A stretch of 64,000 bases of DNA from Entoloma clypeatum (lineage: Eukaryota > Basidiomycota > Agaricomycetes > Agaricales > Entolomataceae). Each line of letters opens with the position of its first letter. The first letter of the stretch is position 1. Where the stretch lies: NCBI GenBank assembly GCA_963565915.1, contig OY751489.1, forward strand, positions 186,001 to 250,000. The letters are read 5' to 3'. The translations under genes and the position numbers were made by a program. Shown piece by piece: positions 50,201 to 59,826 of this stretch. Under the pieces are notes generated by a model, which was given only the letters and a program-made list of their open reading frames with translations, ran no database searches and was not told where the DNA came from.

Positions 50201-52015
50201 AAGGAAGACGCCTAGGGACAATAGGCGTGTGTCCATGTCCGGGATGTAGAACACCGGTCTGAGAAGATGGGTTTTTATTTCCCCATTTAGGGTGTGCCGT
50301 ACTGGAACGGCCCCAACTCCGAGTATTTCCAGTTTCTTCCCTTTAGCTGCAGTTTGGACGAATCGCTTGACCGTGAGAGGTCTATAATATGCGAAGTCCT
50401 TAAACTCATAGGTGAAGTGTAAAGAGGCGCCGGAATCTAGTATCCATTGCGCGCGTTCTTTTTCCTTACAATGTGTACAAGAGGCGAAATGTTTAATATA
50501 TTTTTTATGTAGATCACTGCTAATGTGATCTACGCACTCTGTACTGGTACTGGCTAATATATTATACGTCTGTTGAGAGGTATTATTAGCATTCTGCAAT
50601 TGATAAGGTTCAAGAAAGGGTTTCAACGAACCATCAAGTTCTATTTCATCCTCAAACACATCCGGCCCCATCCGTTCCTGGTCGATGTCCATCATTTTCA
50701 GCGATTCTTCTATCGACGGGGCTACGCGACGCTGTTTAGCCGGCCTTTCGTCGATGTCAGGAATGATGGTATCTAAGATACGGAGGTTTGACCCAGAGGG
50801 TTGAGCACCGATCTCTCGGGCGAGTCTTCGCACCCTCTCATTCTTTTTCCACACAGACGGCTTTCCTGAGGGAAGCCCGGTGTACTGAGAAGGAGGCGGG
50901 TTCATGTGTTGCAGGAGAGACTGCATTTTCTCCGATTCAGGCTGCGCGGTACTCGTAGTTTTCCCGCGGCCCGTTACAGTGGTGAAGGTAGGTGCATGAC
51001 GAGGAGGGAGAGGGCAAGGGGCACGTTGACGAGGAGGAAGAGGACAAGGAGCAGGACGACGAGGGATGTGCTCAATGGCTGGTGCGATGAACTCGACCAT
51101 TTCCTCGGCTTGGTCGGACTCGTTGTCTGCGTTGTTGGCGCGTTTCTTCTGGTTGCGCCAGCGTCCCTTTCCCTTCTTCTTTTCAGAAGCGGTACTTGGG
51201 TCGGTCGAGTTAGGCTGCTCGTCAGCATTGTTACGCGAGGTACTTGGCGCTGTCTGCTTTTCCCATTTGGGGTCTTGCCCCTTCCGCTTGGTCCCGGAGA
51301 TTTTCCGGGCCTGCTCATTGGACGCCCGAGTAGACCCTACCGAATATTTGCGCTTATACTCCGAAATGATGCTCTCGGCGACGGCTTTGTAGGTGAAATC
51401 GTCAGCGTCGTAGACCTGGAAAAGGGCGGTGGAGAGTGACGACCAGGCGTCAGGAATCGCATTGGCCAGGATCATTGCCTGCATCAGATCGGGGACGACA
51501 AAGTTCGAATCGGCGAGCCGAGCGAAAAGGGACCCCAAGCGTTCAATTTCAGGCACGGGGTCATGTCCAGAGAGCTTGAAGGAGGCAGCAATCTTGAAGT
51601 CGCCAAAAATGGTGGCGGGGGAGACCTTCGAATACGCGTCTTTCAACGATGTCCAAGCTTCTTTTGAGGTTGAGGCGTCCTTGATGTGCCTCCTGATTGC
51701 TTCGGAGACTTTGAGACGGATGGAACCCAGAGCCATGTCGTCATCTCTGATCCAGGCCTTCTTTTCCTTGGCGAAGGCGGGATGGTCGACAGTGATAGTG
51801 ACCGCCGGAGGTTGAGTCGCAGATGTCGAGGTGGCGGAGGCAGGGGTGGAGACCGTGACCGTAAAGTCCTTGATGTCGGGGCGCTCAATGTCGCCGGATA
51901 CGAGGCGCCAGACCCCTTGATGGAGAAGGTAGGACTTCATCTTTTCAGCCCAGCTTTGGTAGTCAATGCCGTCGAAGACGACGATGGAGTCGAGGGCGGA
52001 GCGAGAGGTAGACAT
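47210..52015 (-). CDS. Copia Gag-Pol polyprotein
   Basis: 1601 residues from MSTSRSALDSIVVF. The Gag part (about 1-500) has WAEKMKSYLLHQGVW and a charged KGKGRWRNQKKRAN stretch but no CCHC zinc knuckle that I can find. Protease ILDSGASLHF is near 525. The integrase zinc region (WHKRLGHPNDQAL..CTGCLKGK) is near 665 and its core (FLDDFSSHVWVVLL near 742; YQHQQNGRAERINRTL) follows. Reverse transcriptase has LVAKGFSQVEGIDF, LDVSAAFLYG and YVDDSAFLGT near 1281. RNase H has FTDSDWASDENTRRST and SSTEAEYMALSD near 1495. Integrase before RT is the copia order. The single frame means Gag and Pol are made as one product and cut by the protease. Confidence 0.97.
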   Translation of the reverse strand: MSTSRSALDSIVVFDGIDYQSWAEKMKSYLLHQGVWRLVSGDIERPDIKDFTVTVSTPASATSTSATQPPAVTITVDHPAFAKEKKAWIRDDDMALGSIRLKVSEAIRRHIKDASTSKEAWTSLKDAYSKVSPATIFGDFKIAASFKLSGHDPVPEIERLGSLFARLADSNFVVPDLMQAMILANAIPDAWSSLSTALFQVYDADDFTYKAVAESIISEYKRKYSVGSTRASNEQARKISGTKRKGQDPKWEKQTAPSTSRNNADEQPNSTDPSTASEKKKGKGRWRNQKKRANNADNESDQAEEMVEFIAPAIEHIPRRPAPCPLPPRQRAPCPLPPRHAPTFTTVTGRGKTTSTAQPESEKMQSLLQHMNPPPSQYTGLPSGKPSVWKKNERVRRLAREIGAQPSGSNLRILDTIIPDIDERPAKQRRVAPSIEESLKMMDIDQERMGPDVFEDEIELDGSLKPFLEPYQLQNANNTSQQTYNILASTSTECVDHISSDLHKKYIKHFASCTHCKEKERAQWILDSGASLHFTYEFKDFAYYRPLTVKRFVQTAAKGKKLEILGVGAVPVRHTLNGEIKTHLLRPVFYIPDMDTRLLSLGVFLNHGYKVDGTCGEINISKGLSKIQFSPHILGQTIYWLDTEIRYDQIHAISSEITVETWHKRLGHPNDQALRKIPTSTKGVPETLVREKSQESCTGCLKGKMPNQSYPNSITRATKTFDLIHSDLKQISTASYHKYKYFLTFLDDFSSHVWVVLLRKKSDAVMALRQFLAMIQNQFAATPKKWRVDGGGEFNEYKDVLADHGILIDVTLPYQHQQNGRAERINRTLWEKSQALRFDACLPPMWWEFCLEHAAFLYNRTPMQRLEWNTPYFRVTNEIPDMSSIRVFGCQAYVYIPKEKRRNSLESRSRLMIYLGSKPGVKGYRFMDPETNTIFMGGKAIFDESKYPRCHIDPLPENHPEMENPEPADEFEDLIPGNDDNDSHYEKPHDPVPTGQDHPESDDDLPHNELPASEPDDEPRVPTPEPEQVPDRPIRERRVRRMPDSIYGEDTPASDLEKMDRRRRLGGQTAWMNDLLMEAISIQVGIIEMSHKDIYSLPNKEDWYAAERKELDMLKSRGVITELVPLPTGRKALRNKWVYNEKSDGRLKARLVAKGFSQVEGIDFDQIFSPVVRYETVRLILALTALEGWFMTLLDVSAAFLYGTLREVIYMRQPEGYIVKGKENLVYRLYKALYGLKQAALAWWRELDSSMKKLGFARLHSDAGVFIHTSTKGETVIAVIYVDDSAFLGTNREYTLEKKKAFMTTWECRDLGHLVPDGEPKEFLSIQIRQHGKRIFIDQVPYLEKILERMGMSESNATHTPLPTGYKPMMSEDEPNAELRSKYQSVIGSLLYLMIGTRPDICFAVIKMSQFSANPTKRHLEVARDICRYLKATKNYAIMYDGDSGKGIYAFTDSDWASDENTRRSTTGFFISLASGAVTWVSSAQKTIALSSTEAEYMALSDCSRAATWLRSMLAELGMQIGSVPIYGDNNGSVFIASNPVTEKQSKHIDVRFHFVREKVSEGIITVEFIEGVNNPADLLTKNLGKILFSKFIPYFGLIKN

Positions 52016-52365
52016 TGTAGATGAATCTAAAAAAGGGTTCCCAATCAGTGATATGTTATGAATATGATTTAAGAAAACAATTAAATGATTCCTTATGACA
52101 TATTCCCTTCAGGAATAGCGGTCACGGGAAAACCCTTTATATGTCAGAAACGTATAAGGTGCGATCAACGTTTCCTCATGGAGTGTACTAGGTCAATCCC
52201 CTTAGGGACATCTCATGACAGGTACTTGTCATAATGACGTTCCCAGGTTCATATGTGAAGAAGTAAGACTCAGAACCTAGATCTTTCAATCGGTTCTTTG
52301 CCAACCAGGGTAGAGTGGGCAGGTACTCGCTGTTGCCAGCGTTTCCCAAGTCCCTCTGCTATCCG

Positions 52366-52377
52366 GGGCCCATAACC
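52366..52377 (-). promoter_or_regulatory. Copia primer-binding site (initiator tRNA-Met, internal)
   Basis: Directly inside the 5' LTR the element RNA reads GGTTATGGGCCC, complementary to GGGCCCATAACC, the anticodon arm of eukaryotic initiator tRNA-Met. This matches the half-tRNA priming described for Drosophila copia. Confidence 0.75.
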
Positions 52378-52687
52378 TGTTGAAGTTCCACCTGGGCGCT
52401 AGCCACAGGTGTACTGAGCAACATAGCTACAGTGGAAGTACTCTACGATACCGCTATGGTCACTTACATGGTTTGGAGGGGGTAAGGCTAGTGAGAGCGG
52501 TTGAGGCTGGTGAGAGCGATGGAGCTGGTTAAGAGTCAAGAGACAACTTGTTGGTATTGACAGTTTCCTGGTCTTATATACTGTACTACTGTTTGTACCA
52601 ACCAAACAAGTATGTAATGAAGATATGTAAAGGTCACGTGATGTAATCTAATCTAATCTAATCTACGTGATGGGAAAAGTTTCAACA
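52378..52687 (-). repeat. 5' LTR of copia element
   Basis: 310 bp, same ends as the 3' LTR, followed by the CACTT duplication. Confidence 0.95.
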
Positions 52688-52692
52688 CACTT

Positions 52693-53146
52693 AACTCTGA
52701 TGACCCTGGGACACGTGTCCCCTCTATCAGTGCTATGACTTGGACAATTCCCCTTTTAGCTACATTTTCACTTGTTATCTCTGACTCACAGCCTTGAGGC
52801 CTTATCTCTGACTCGTATGCCACAGCCCCCTTGAAACATCTATCTAACCAATAGCTTATTTAGCTCCTGCGCAGCACTTACTTATTTATAGCCATAGAAT
52901 AATGTATAAAAGACCTGTAACCTTAGAGTAGAGGTCCTCAGCTTGACCTAGGCAAACAACGCTTACTTGTCTATTCTTCAAACGCTCTCCAACTAAGTGC
53001 CTTGCGAGGACTTAGCTCTGCCAGACCCCGAACCAAGTTGTCCTTCTGAGGAACTCACTGATCTTGATCAAGTCGTCCTACTGAGGAACTTGTGTGGAAA
53101 CAGTACGAACCCACATGACTAGGACCTTGTACCAATTGTAGGCTAT
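52693..53146 (+). repeat. 3' LTR of element X, piece 3 (3' end truncated)
   Basis: Continues from AACTCTGATGACCCTGGG through the TATAAAA box to TTGTAGGCTAT. The final 10 bp (CGCCGTAACA in the 5' LTR) are missing and unrelated DNA follows. Confidence 0.9.
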
Positions 53147-53596
53147 TCAGGAGTCTGGGCTGGGGGGGGTGACCTTATCAGCTTGTTATCACCTCCAAAT
53201 ACCCCCTCTTATTGTCCCCTATCCTTTCGGGCCACTCCAGAGTGTCGGGTCACCACTTAAGGCATTGCCAGTCCCATCTGGACACCTGCCCCTGAATCAG
53301 CAGATCACCACTTAAGGCATCACTACCAACCCAGGAACTAGTTGCCCCGTGGGGCTACTTAGGGAGTTAGTCATCATGCTGGGGCGGCTTTTTATACTGG
53401 TTCTCACCCAGGATAGCCCATAGTCAGCAATCATGTGACTCTATACCACCGGCGCCAGTAGCCCAGCAGCTGCCCAACTTTACTAAGGTCGGACCGATGT
53501 TATGTGGAAACACATTCCATTATGTGATTTTATGTAACGAGCCGCCGAGCCGTGGTACAAACACTTGTACCCTTGGTATAAGTCAATAATTATATC
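53147..53596. other. Flank between element X and tRNA gene
   Basis: No coding frame. The word TCACCACTTAAGGCAT occurs twice, about 56 bp apart (near 53240 and 53296). The stretch looks like part of another old repeat. Confidence 0.4.
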
Positions 53597-53678
53597 TCGG
53601 ATATGGTGTAACGGCTAACATTGCCGCCTCTCACTCACAATGTCGCGGCAGCTCGGGGTTCGATTCCCCGTATCCGAA
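53597..53678 (+). tRNA. tRNA-Glu (CTC) with a 10-nt intron
   Basis: Acceptor stem TCGGATA pairs with TATCCGA, D arm contains the A-box TGGTGTAACGG, T arm CGGGG-TTCGATT-CCCCG contains a perfect B-box. The anticodon stem GCCGC/GCGGC closes only if 10 nt are removed from the loop; with the intron between positions 37 and 38 (CTCACAATGT, 53634-53643) the loop is CTCTCAC and the anticodon CTC (53630-53632). A78 is the discriminator. Six Ts follow at 53685. Confidence 0.88.
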
Positions 53679-53684
53679 TTCTGC

Positions 53685-53690
53685 TTTTTT
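53685..53690 (+). terminator. Pol III terminator of the tRNA gene
   Basis: Run of six T residues 7 bp after the tRNA 3' end. Confidence 0.8.
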
Positions 53691-54615
53691 CACTGCTGCA
53701 TCTTCTCCAAATTGTTGAGTCATTCAGCTGACATTCTCCATTTAAAATCTTGCCTTCCAACAAGCGCCACAACTGACCTGCCTAGAATGATGGGTTAACA
53801 TTTCGTTTTAACCGCGGGATAACTTTTATGGTACCACGGAGATAAATGACGCTGTGTAAATCAGCGCAGTTCTAGCAAGCTGATTGCGGAAGGCTAGGAA
53901 GCTAGGTATATGCCCGCTCCATTCCCGTGACATCCAAGCCATGCTCCTACAGAGTGGCCAAACCTTCCGTTGGCTGGTGATGTCCTTTGCCGCTCTCAGT
54001 AATCTTCCCTAAAGAAGAGGAACCTTGAACATACCCCATGGGCGAACGATCATGGTTTTCCCCGACGTTAGGACTCGGACGTCCGCCACGATTGTCGGCG
54101 AAGAGCGCTTAGTGGCCTTGAAGTGAGTGGGCGGGGACAGGCTCTCAATAGAAAGCCCCACGGGGGGCGAAAAGGTACTAAAAGTCCCTTTTGGATGATC
54201 ATGAACGTCGGCCGGGGGATCGGTATTGGCCCGTCGCTACTAAGTACTTTCGAGCGTCTTTGTTCTATGGAATCTGGATGGTGCCAGTGACGAGTCATGG
54301 CGCGATGTGGTAGGATAGAGTGCGCCCCCCGCCAGTCCAGTGTCGCGAGCGTGGGGTATGACCGTATGAGGCGCAGGCGATTGATGAAGGCGTGGCAGCC
54401 CTGCGCGGCGGCGTTGAGGGGTCAGGAGGTGGGGGACGTTGAATGAGGATTTGAGCGCGGCAGGGAGTTGGGGATCGAGCGGTAAGAATGCAGTACCACT
54501 GGTTTCTGTCTCCATCGTGATCCATCATTCCAATTGAGAGATAGAACCAACGAGAAAATATTATAAAAACGGCCTAAAATATGGAAAGACTAGTATAACT
54601 TGTCTCCGGTTGATG
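53691..54615. other. Intergenic stretch with one unsupported frame
   Basis: A minus-strand frame 54515-54240 (METETSGTAFLPLDP..) has no family resemblance and is GC-skewed. Otherwise no gene is seen. Confidence 0.4.
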
Positions 54616-56280
54616 TTAACAAACCGATGTCTGAGCCTGGGTTACAAGCATTCCCGACTCACTTTCAGACTCAAATCGGAGCTGAGAAACTGTGATCAAG
54701 CTTTGCAACCTGCTCCTTTCAGCTCCTGTGCTCCGCACATGAAGGATGGTGGACAGTATGCTATGCATGACCCTTTGAAAGCTTCCAAGGACGTCAAGAT
54801 AACCCGCCGAAAATGGGATTGAAACGTACGTGTTGAGGAGATCAACATATTCGGGCTGAGGATATTCACTTTGTTAAACATCGCAACGTGGAAAAAGGAG
54901 TGAAGGCGAAAACGCACGGGGCCCGCGAACAGGAGGATGATGTTGCCAGCAGATATCACTGAAATCGGTGTCTTATATGGGACTTTTCCGACTTCGCGAT
55001 GACCAAAGTATGTGGGACTCACCGAAGATCCAGATGAAGTAAAAGGCACCATCGCGATAGAGAACCTTCACTAGGGGAGACGATGACTGGTGGAACCGCT
55101 CGATACCGATCCATAATGTCAATATCATGATGACTGTTTTTATGGGATATTGAACTTCGCGACCAAGAACAAAACATAAAATAATACTTACTCGTTTCGT
55201 AAAACATGATAAGGGCATAATTGGCGAAAATGATAGTACTTCCCGCAACTTGGTAGCAGCCAGAAACGGTTGGCAGCGGTGGAGGTCCGACTGTTTCAGC
55301 CTGAGAGTAAGACGGAGAATAGGAGAGAGATGGGCAACGGATGTATCACATTGCAGGGAGCGCAAGAAGAGCGTTAGAAAAGTTACTTCCAAAACAGATA
55401 TTGCCTACATATCTTCTTATGAGCGATTTCAAGGAGAGTGAAAACGGAGGCACAAACCAAGAAAAGGGCAACGAGGATGATCAGCAGCAGACGCTTGTTC
55501 CCCCAAAGTGCCCATGTTCGGAGCACCATTATTCCTACAATCATCAGACACCAATTTGTTCAGATAATGGTTTAACTACTATACCTTCGGACGCTCCGAG
55601 GCCGGCCAAAGTGGCCCCTGCATCCCAACAGAAGAAGAAAAAACATGAGGTCATGTCGACTTTCTTGGGATACTCCTTACATGATGATACATAGTAGAGA
55701 TGATTGCATGTCTAGTGAGCGATGTTAGTCCGAAGAAGGGCTCGATCCTAACTAAACCCTTCACCTGATCTGGAATATGCACACCAGTGACGTCTGCGCG
55801 ACAGAGGTAAATGATGATGCGGAGTCCTCCCTTGTTAAGCCTTACAGCTTACAGTATAGCGCCGTAGGAAGGTCGACCAAAGGGGAGTACCGTGAAATGT
55901 AGAAGAGGATCTCGCCGATGCGGAACGGTGATGTCCAGATGTATTCGACCTGTATTGATGACGGGTCTAGCGACGACCAAATGGAAAGAACGAAATAAGA
56001 ATCCACCTCCATATCCAGGGTCATGAAATAATCGTAGACCTGCGACATTCGTAAGAAGGTCGGCCAAAGCGAAAGACAGCGGGGCTTTATATAACTCATG
56101 GCGCTTGCAGCTGAAATCAGCAATAGGTAGCTGTCGCAAAACGTATTGTGAAATTCCTCACCAGTTACGTACTGTGATCGCCAAAGGTCAATGGTTTGCC
56201 GGGTGCATGTGATGTGCAGACTAACCTTGACCGTCTGCGAACGGAAGGCAGAGGTCATGACGGTCGATGAGGCTTGCATG
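54616..56280 (-). CDS. DUF6533 domain multi-pass membrane protein
   Basis: A multi-exon gene. The DUF6533 signature is split by a 57-nt intron: YDYFMTLDME joins VEYIWTSPFRIGEILFYISRYSPLVDL. Further pieces follow in order: LRTWALWGNKRLLLIILVALFLV, IQYPIKTVIMILTLWIGIERF, SSPLVKVLYRDGAFYFIWIF, SAGNIILLFAG and PEYVDLLNT joined to FQRVMHSILSTILHVR, ending VTQAQTSVC at the TAA 54616. The pattern of hydrophobic segments suggests about seven helices, as usual for this large basidiomycete family of unknown function. The start is ATG 56280 or 56259 (MTSAFRSQTVK). Borders around the first helix (56162-56030) and in 55250-55840 are not all resolved, so a broken copy cannot be ruled out. Confidence 0.75.
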
Positions 56281-58646
56281 GAATGTGAGCGGAAACAAAA
56301 TCGAGAAACGGATAACACGGCAGCTGAATATCTACATAAAACTAACAATCACTGTGAGTGAAACTTGTGAATTGAGGCACGACAGCGGATTTAACGTCCC
56401 ACCGAACCTGATAGATGGTGGCTTTACAGAAGGGGCGCTAATACCCACAGCTACATGGGGTCGACAGTCGGAATTCCATCTCGGTTATTTCTAAAGACGG
56501 CCCTCTGATAACACCGAAAGATGGAGACATTTCGGTTGTTTAGATAAGACTGTCCGAGCCCAACGGTTGGGATGGCCTTCATAGAGAATCGATGAGGGGT
56601 ATGTCTAATGGAATGCGGCAGGTGATGTGGTGTTGGCGCGGGTCTGAGACTGTGCCAGACGGTTGCGACAAGGTGAGGACGGTTGGACGTTTGTGAAGTC
56701 GGGATTCGGGACGCGGAGAGAGCGCACGTGAACACCCCGTGACTCTGGCCCAACGTCCTTGACATCCTCGTCAGATGGCTTGTCCTATTGCTTGAGACGC
56801 CTGGCGCATGGCTTACGCCCTCGCACATCCACACATCGGCGCTCTGAAATTGGATACAGGATATGCAAACAGTTTCCAGGCGAGAAGTATGTGCATGCTG
56901 AATGGATACGAGGGTAATCATTGCTCAGCTGCTGATTTTTGTTTACGTTATAGGTGAGCCTCACCTGACCTTGTGTTTCGACTGGAGAACGCTTGGATCC
57001 TGCCACCTGAGTACGTCTTTGTTCTATATCCTCTCAAGCCCGAAGTCCACACTGTAACCTCCTCACCCAGCCCCCGGTCAACCATCTTTTCCGCTTACAC
57101 CCTAGGACCCCCAGCCTCAGAAGAAGTTATCTGCGCCCCCCACATTGGCTGCTGGACCGTTGCCGCAAGCGTGGGTTACGGGAATATCGAAGTGCATGCG
57201 TTGAACATGCTGATGCCGTATGCGAGGGGGAGACTCGAATGGTGCGTTGGTTCTTTTTGCCGTTATTGGTCTTTTTGATTATTCAGATGACAGCAGAAGA
57301 AGTGCCCATGCTCCGCGGTGTTGAATCATGGTTTGATTTTCAAATGAACTGGATACTATGTGATGTGACGTTCGTATCGTTCTGCTCTCGTTTCATTTTC
57401 TTGCTGTCCTGACGATTTGTAGAGCACAAAAGGATTCTGACATCATCACCGATTTTCCAGACGCCATGGCGGTGTTGGTATAAGTTATGAGGGTTCGTAG
57501 CGACCTTACTTTTTACGACCAATCTGAATCTAAAATCATAGGGTTGATCACAGCATGTATATCCCCGGCAAATGCCTACGGATTGTCCAGCCACGGGGAG
57601 TGTTACTGTGAAATGTGGTTCGTAGATCCGATTCGTCATCATCTCTCTTTTTCATTGAATCACTTTCCGCTGTAGAGACACCCGAATACGATCTGAAGGA
57701 TCGTAAAAAAACCTCGTTGGAGACGACGGCGATGTTAAGTACTGGGACGGCGGGGAATTTCGGGGAGGATTGGAATGGAGCCCACGGGGGTACGATTTTC
57801 TTGATCTCCGCTCCAACTGGAGTCCGGGGTATGACGCACACGAGCTAGTGGATCCGATCGTCTTAATCCCCGCGAACCACATCCTCTTCTCCAGAGTGCT
57901 GCGAGGTCCGACGTGCGATGGCGTAGAGGAAGGAAGATTCATAAGATGGAAAACGATCGGAGGAGAGGGTAATATCCTTTCAGTTGGAGGATTACGCTGA
58001 GACGAACAACACCCCAGGTAAACTATAAAGCCATGAATCGTCATCCCCCGACTTAACGATTACTCAGAAGAGAGAGGCTGAAGACCTACCCCAGTGAACC
58101 CCGCACGAGCTTGATCCTGTTTTCCTTGTAAGGTTTCGTCCTCATTTCACCCTCCAGCTATTAGACGACTCGAAGACCTTGGCAGACGAGATGGTGTACA
58201 CTGAGTTTGTGGTATGGGCTCTCTGAGCGAATCTTCTGACGTCAATATTCAATTCTGAACAACAGGGCCCGTTCCTTCTATAAATACTCCCTTTCTCGGT
58301 GCACTCACGGGGAAGAGGCGGGCGAAGTGCGTTGTAAAATTCATATTGGTCGAGAGAGCAGTGTGCAAATGCGAACTAGAGACTTGTTCAAGTTGTGCTG
58401 AAGGTGAGGCATGTCCCGTCCTTGAAGTTGCACCAACGACTCACGTCAGGGATGGGATAGTACTTGTTGGGAAAGAAGACGGGTAATGCTGAACTTCAAT
58501 ATATTAAGACGACTCCTGTGCTTTTCGCGGCTTGAACTGGTACCGCATCTCCGCAGGCCTTGAATAAAACAGCCCGTCCTTGTTGGACATTACCATGCTG
58601 CAGTCCCATACTGATCCGGCTCAGTATATATCTATTGGAACGAAGT
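56281..58646. other. Sparse region with isolated exon-like pieces
   Basis: Two plus-strand stretches look protein-like but cannot be joined: about 57009-57240 (YVFVLYPLKPEVHTVTS..VICAPHIGCWTVAASVGYGN, followed by a GTGCGT donor-like word) and about 57735-58000 (DVKYWDGGEFRGGLEW..DPIVLIPANHILFSRVL). They may be parts of one decayed gene. No family is recognised. Confidence 0.35.
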
Positions 58647-58931
58647 ATGAAAGGGTGCTCGAACATTCCCTCGTCATTATCACAATCAGCAAACCACTTC
58701 AACGTGTACCTCACCCGCCTTTTCATCTTTTCCATCGCTCTCTGCGTGGTGAGTACCTTGGCAGCGTCACGAAAGAAACCACGCCCGAGTCCGTTCGTGT
58801 CCGTGAACCCGACCCAGTGCAACCAGGACAAGCCCAAGACATGTTGTCCTGGTTTTACTGATCTTCATGCGCCCGACATCGACCCCGGCTGGGTACCCCA
58901 TATAACCTTGCCAAAGTCGTCCGATAACTGA
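58647..58931 (+). CDS. Small secreted-type protein 1
   Basis: 94 residues from MKGCSNIPSSL. A hydrophobic stretch LTRLFIFSIALCVVSTLAAS is nearly the same as the signal peptide of the inverted paralogue at 59608-59826, but here it lies 22 residues from the ATG; the counterpart of the paralogue's start codon has been lost (AACCACTTC for ATGCACTTC). The mature part has TQCNQDKPKTCCPGF and few other cysteines. It may be a decaying or re-started copy. A TATATATC word lies 20 bp upstream. Confidence 0.5.
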   Translation: MKGCSNIPSSLSQSANHFNVYLTRLFIFSIALCVVSTLAASRKKPRPSPFVSVNPTQCNQDKPKTCCPGFTDLHAPDIDPGWVPHITLPKSSDN

Positions 58932-59607
58932 CAGATGAATCTCACATGTAGACCTGCCAGAAAGGGAAGTGGTTGCTGTTGGGTTTTATGCATTTGCCAC
59001 TTTATCCTGGTGAGTCTAGGGTGACGAATTCTCACCCCCATAAATCCTGATATTTCCGCCTCAGTACTCTGAACTCGAGTCTCCAAGGGGGGGGGGGGGT
59101 CTTCCAAAAAAGCGCACCTGGAAAAGCGCCAGCCTGCGGGGAAATAACGCTCAAGATACATGGATCAAGTAGGGAGAGTGAGGGAAAAATAATTGTAATT
59201 ATGGGGTCCCAATGCACCCTTGCAAGCAAGGGCACCCATGTTCCCTTCCAAAAATTTAAAGATGGCGACCGTAGCATCAAAATTGAGCCCGGCCCTGACG
59301 GGCCACCTTTTGTCGCTCGACACTGTATTTGTCTCACTGCTTCCTTGACAGACAGAGAAAACCATGTCTATGTACACGGGGCAGATAATACAGGAACAAT
59401 ACGATTTCCGGTGGGTAATGAGGGGGGGTTAAACTTGAGGGCCGGGTTCGGCCTAAAATTATTGATGCGAAGCTGTTTGAGGAGGCTGGAGTGAGCGTGT
59501 GTAGGTTGCAATCATGGGGCCGTCATCCTAGCCTCACGAGCAGAAATGGGCAAATTGTGAGTGCATAGACCATAACGACACTTCAAGCGCAGAACTACAT
59601 GTGAAAT
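58932..59607. other. Spacer between inverted secreted-protein genes
   Basis: A 13-base G run at about 59087-59099 is the main feature. No gene is supported. Confidence 0.4.
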
Positions 59608-59826
59608 TCAGCGGTCAGTCATCAGGACTTTTGATAAACATGCGCGGCGTACGCTGCGTCCACTCCCTCTTTGGGGATGATGGCACTGCTGACCACCACA
59701 ACACTGCGTGCTGTCTAGGCAAGTGTTTGGGTGCTTCTTGCACTTAGGGTCAGATGGGTCGGATGCTGCTAAGGTGCTCGCCACGCAGAGAGCGATGGAA
59801 AAGATGGCGAGGCGGGTGAAGTGCAT
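59608..59826 (-). CDS. Small secreted cysteine-rich protein 2 (knottin-like pattern)
   Basis: 72 residues from MHFTRLAIFSIALCVASTLA, a clear signal peptide with likely cleavage after TLAA. The mature part has six cysteines in the order C-x6-C-x5-CC-x4-C-x14-C (residues 29, 36, 42, 43, 48, 63), resembling the inhibitor cystine-knot framework. In fungi such small secreted proteins can be effectors, adhesion or defence peptides. Which applies here is unknown. It is convergent with and related to the gene at 58647. Confidence 0.65.
   Translation of the reverse strand: MHFTRLAIFSIALCVASTLAASDPSDPKCKKHPNTCLDSTQCCGGQQCHHPQRGSGRSVRRACLSKVLMTDR

Larger units (their letters stand above)
46822..52687 (-). 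mobile_element. Ty1/copia element, intact
   Basis: Two 310-bp LTRs with about one difference, target duplication CACTT (46817-46821, 52688-52692) and a single uninterrupted polyprotein. A primer-binding site and an AATATGGGGGGG polypurine tract (minus strand) are in place. Near-identical LTRs point to a recent insertion. Confidence 0.96.
18523..53146 (+). mobile_element. Ty3/gypsy element X, host of the nested cluster
   Basis: Fragments in the same orientation reconstruct one element: 5' LTR 18523-19066, start of gag 19367-19577, integrase 30121-30405, integrase C-terminus 39130-39600, a third ORF 39619-40530, and the 3' LTR in three pieces (40571-40609, 46781-46821, 52693-53146). Interruptions are Y1+Y2, a hAT-like element, gypsy B and a copia element. 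The middle of gag-pol, protease to integrase, is absent. The last 10 bp of the 3' LTR are missing compared with the 5' LTR, so no target duplication can be read. Confidence 0.88.

Noticed and set aside
56451..56921. 156-codon minus frame
   Set aside because: The composition is unlike a protein domain and no neighbouring exon or promoter supports it.
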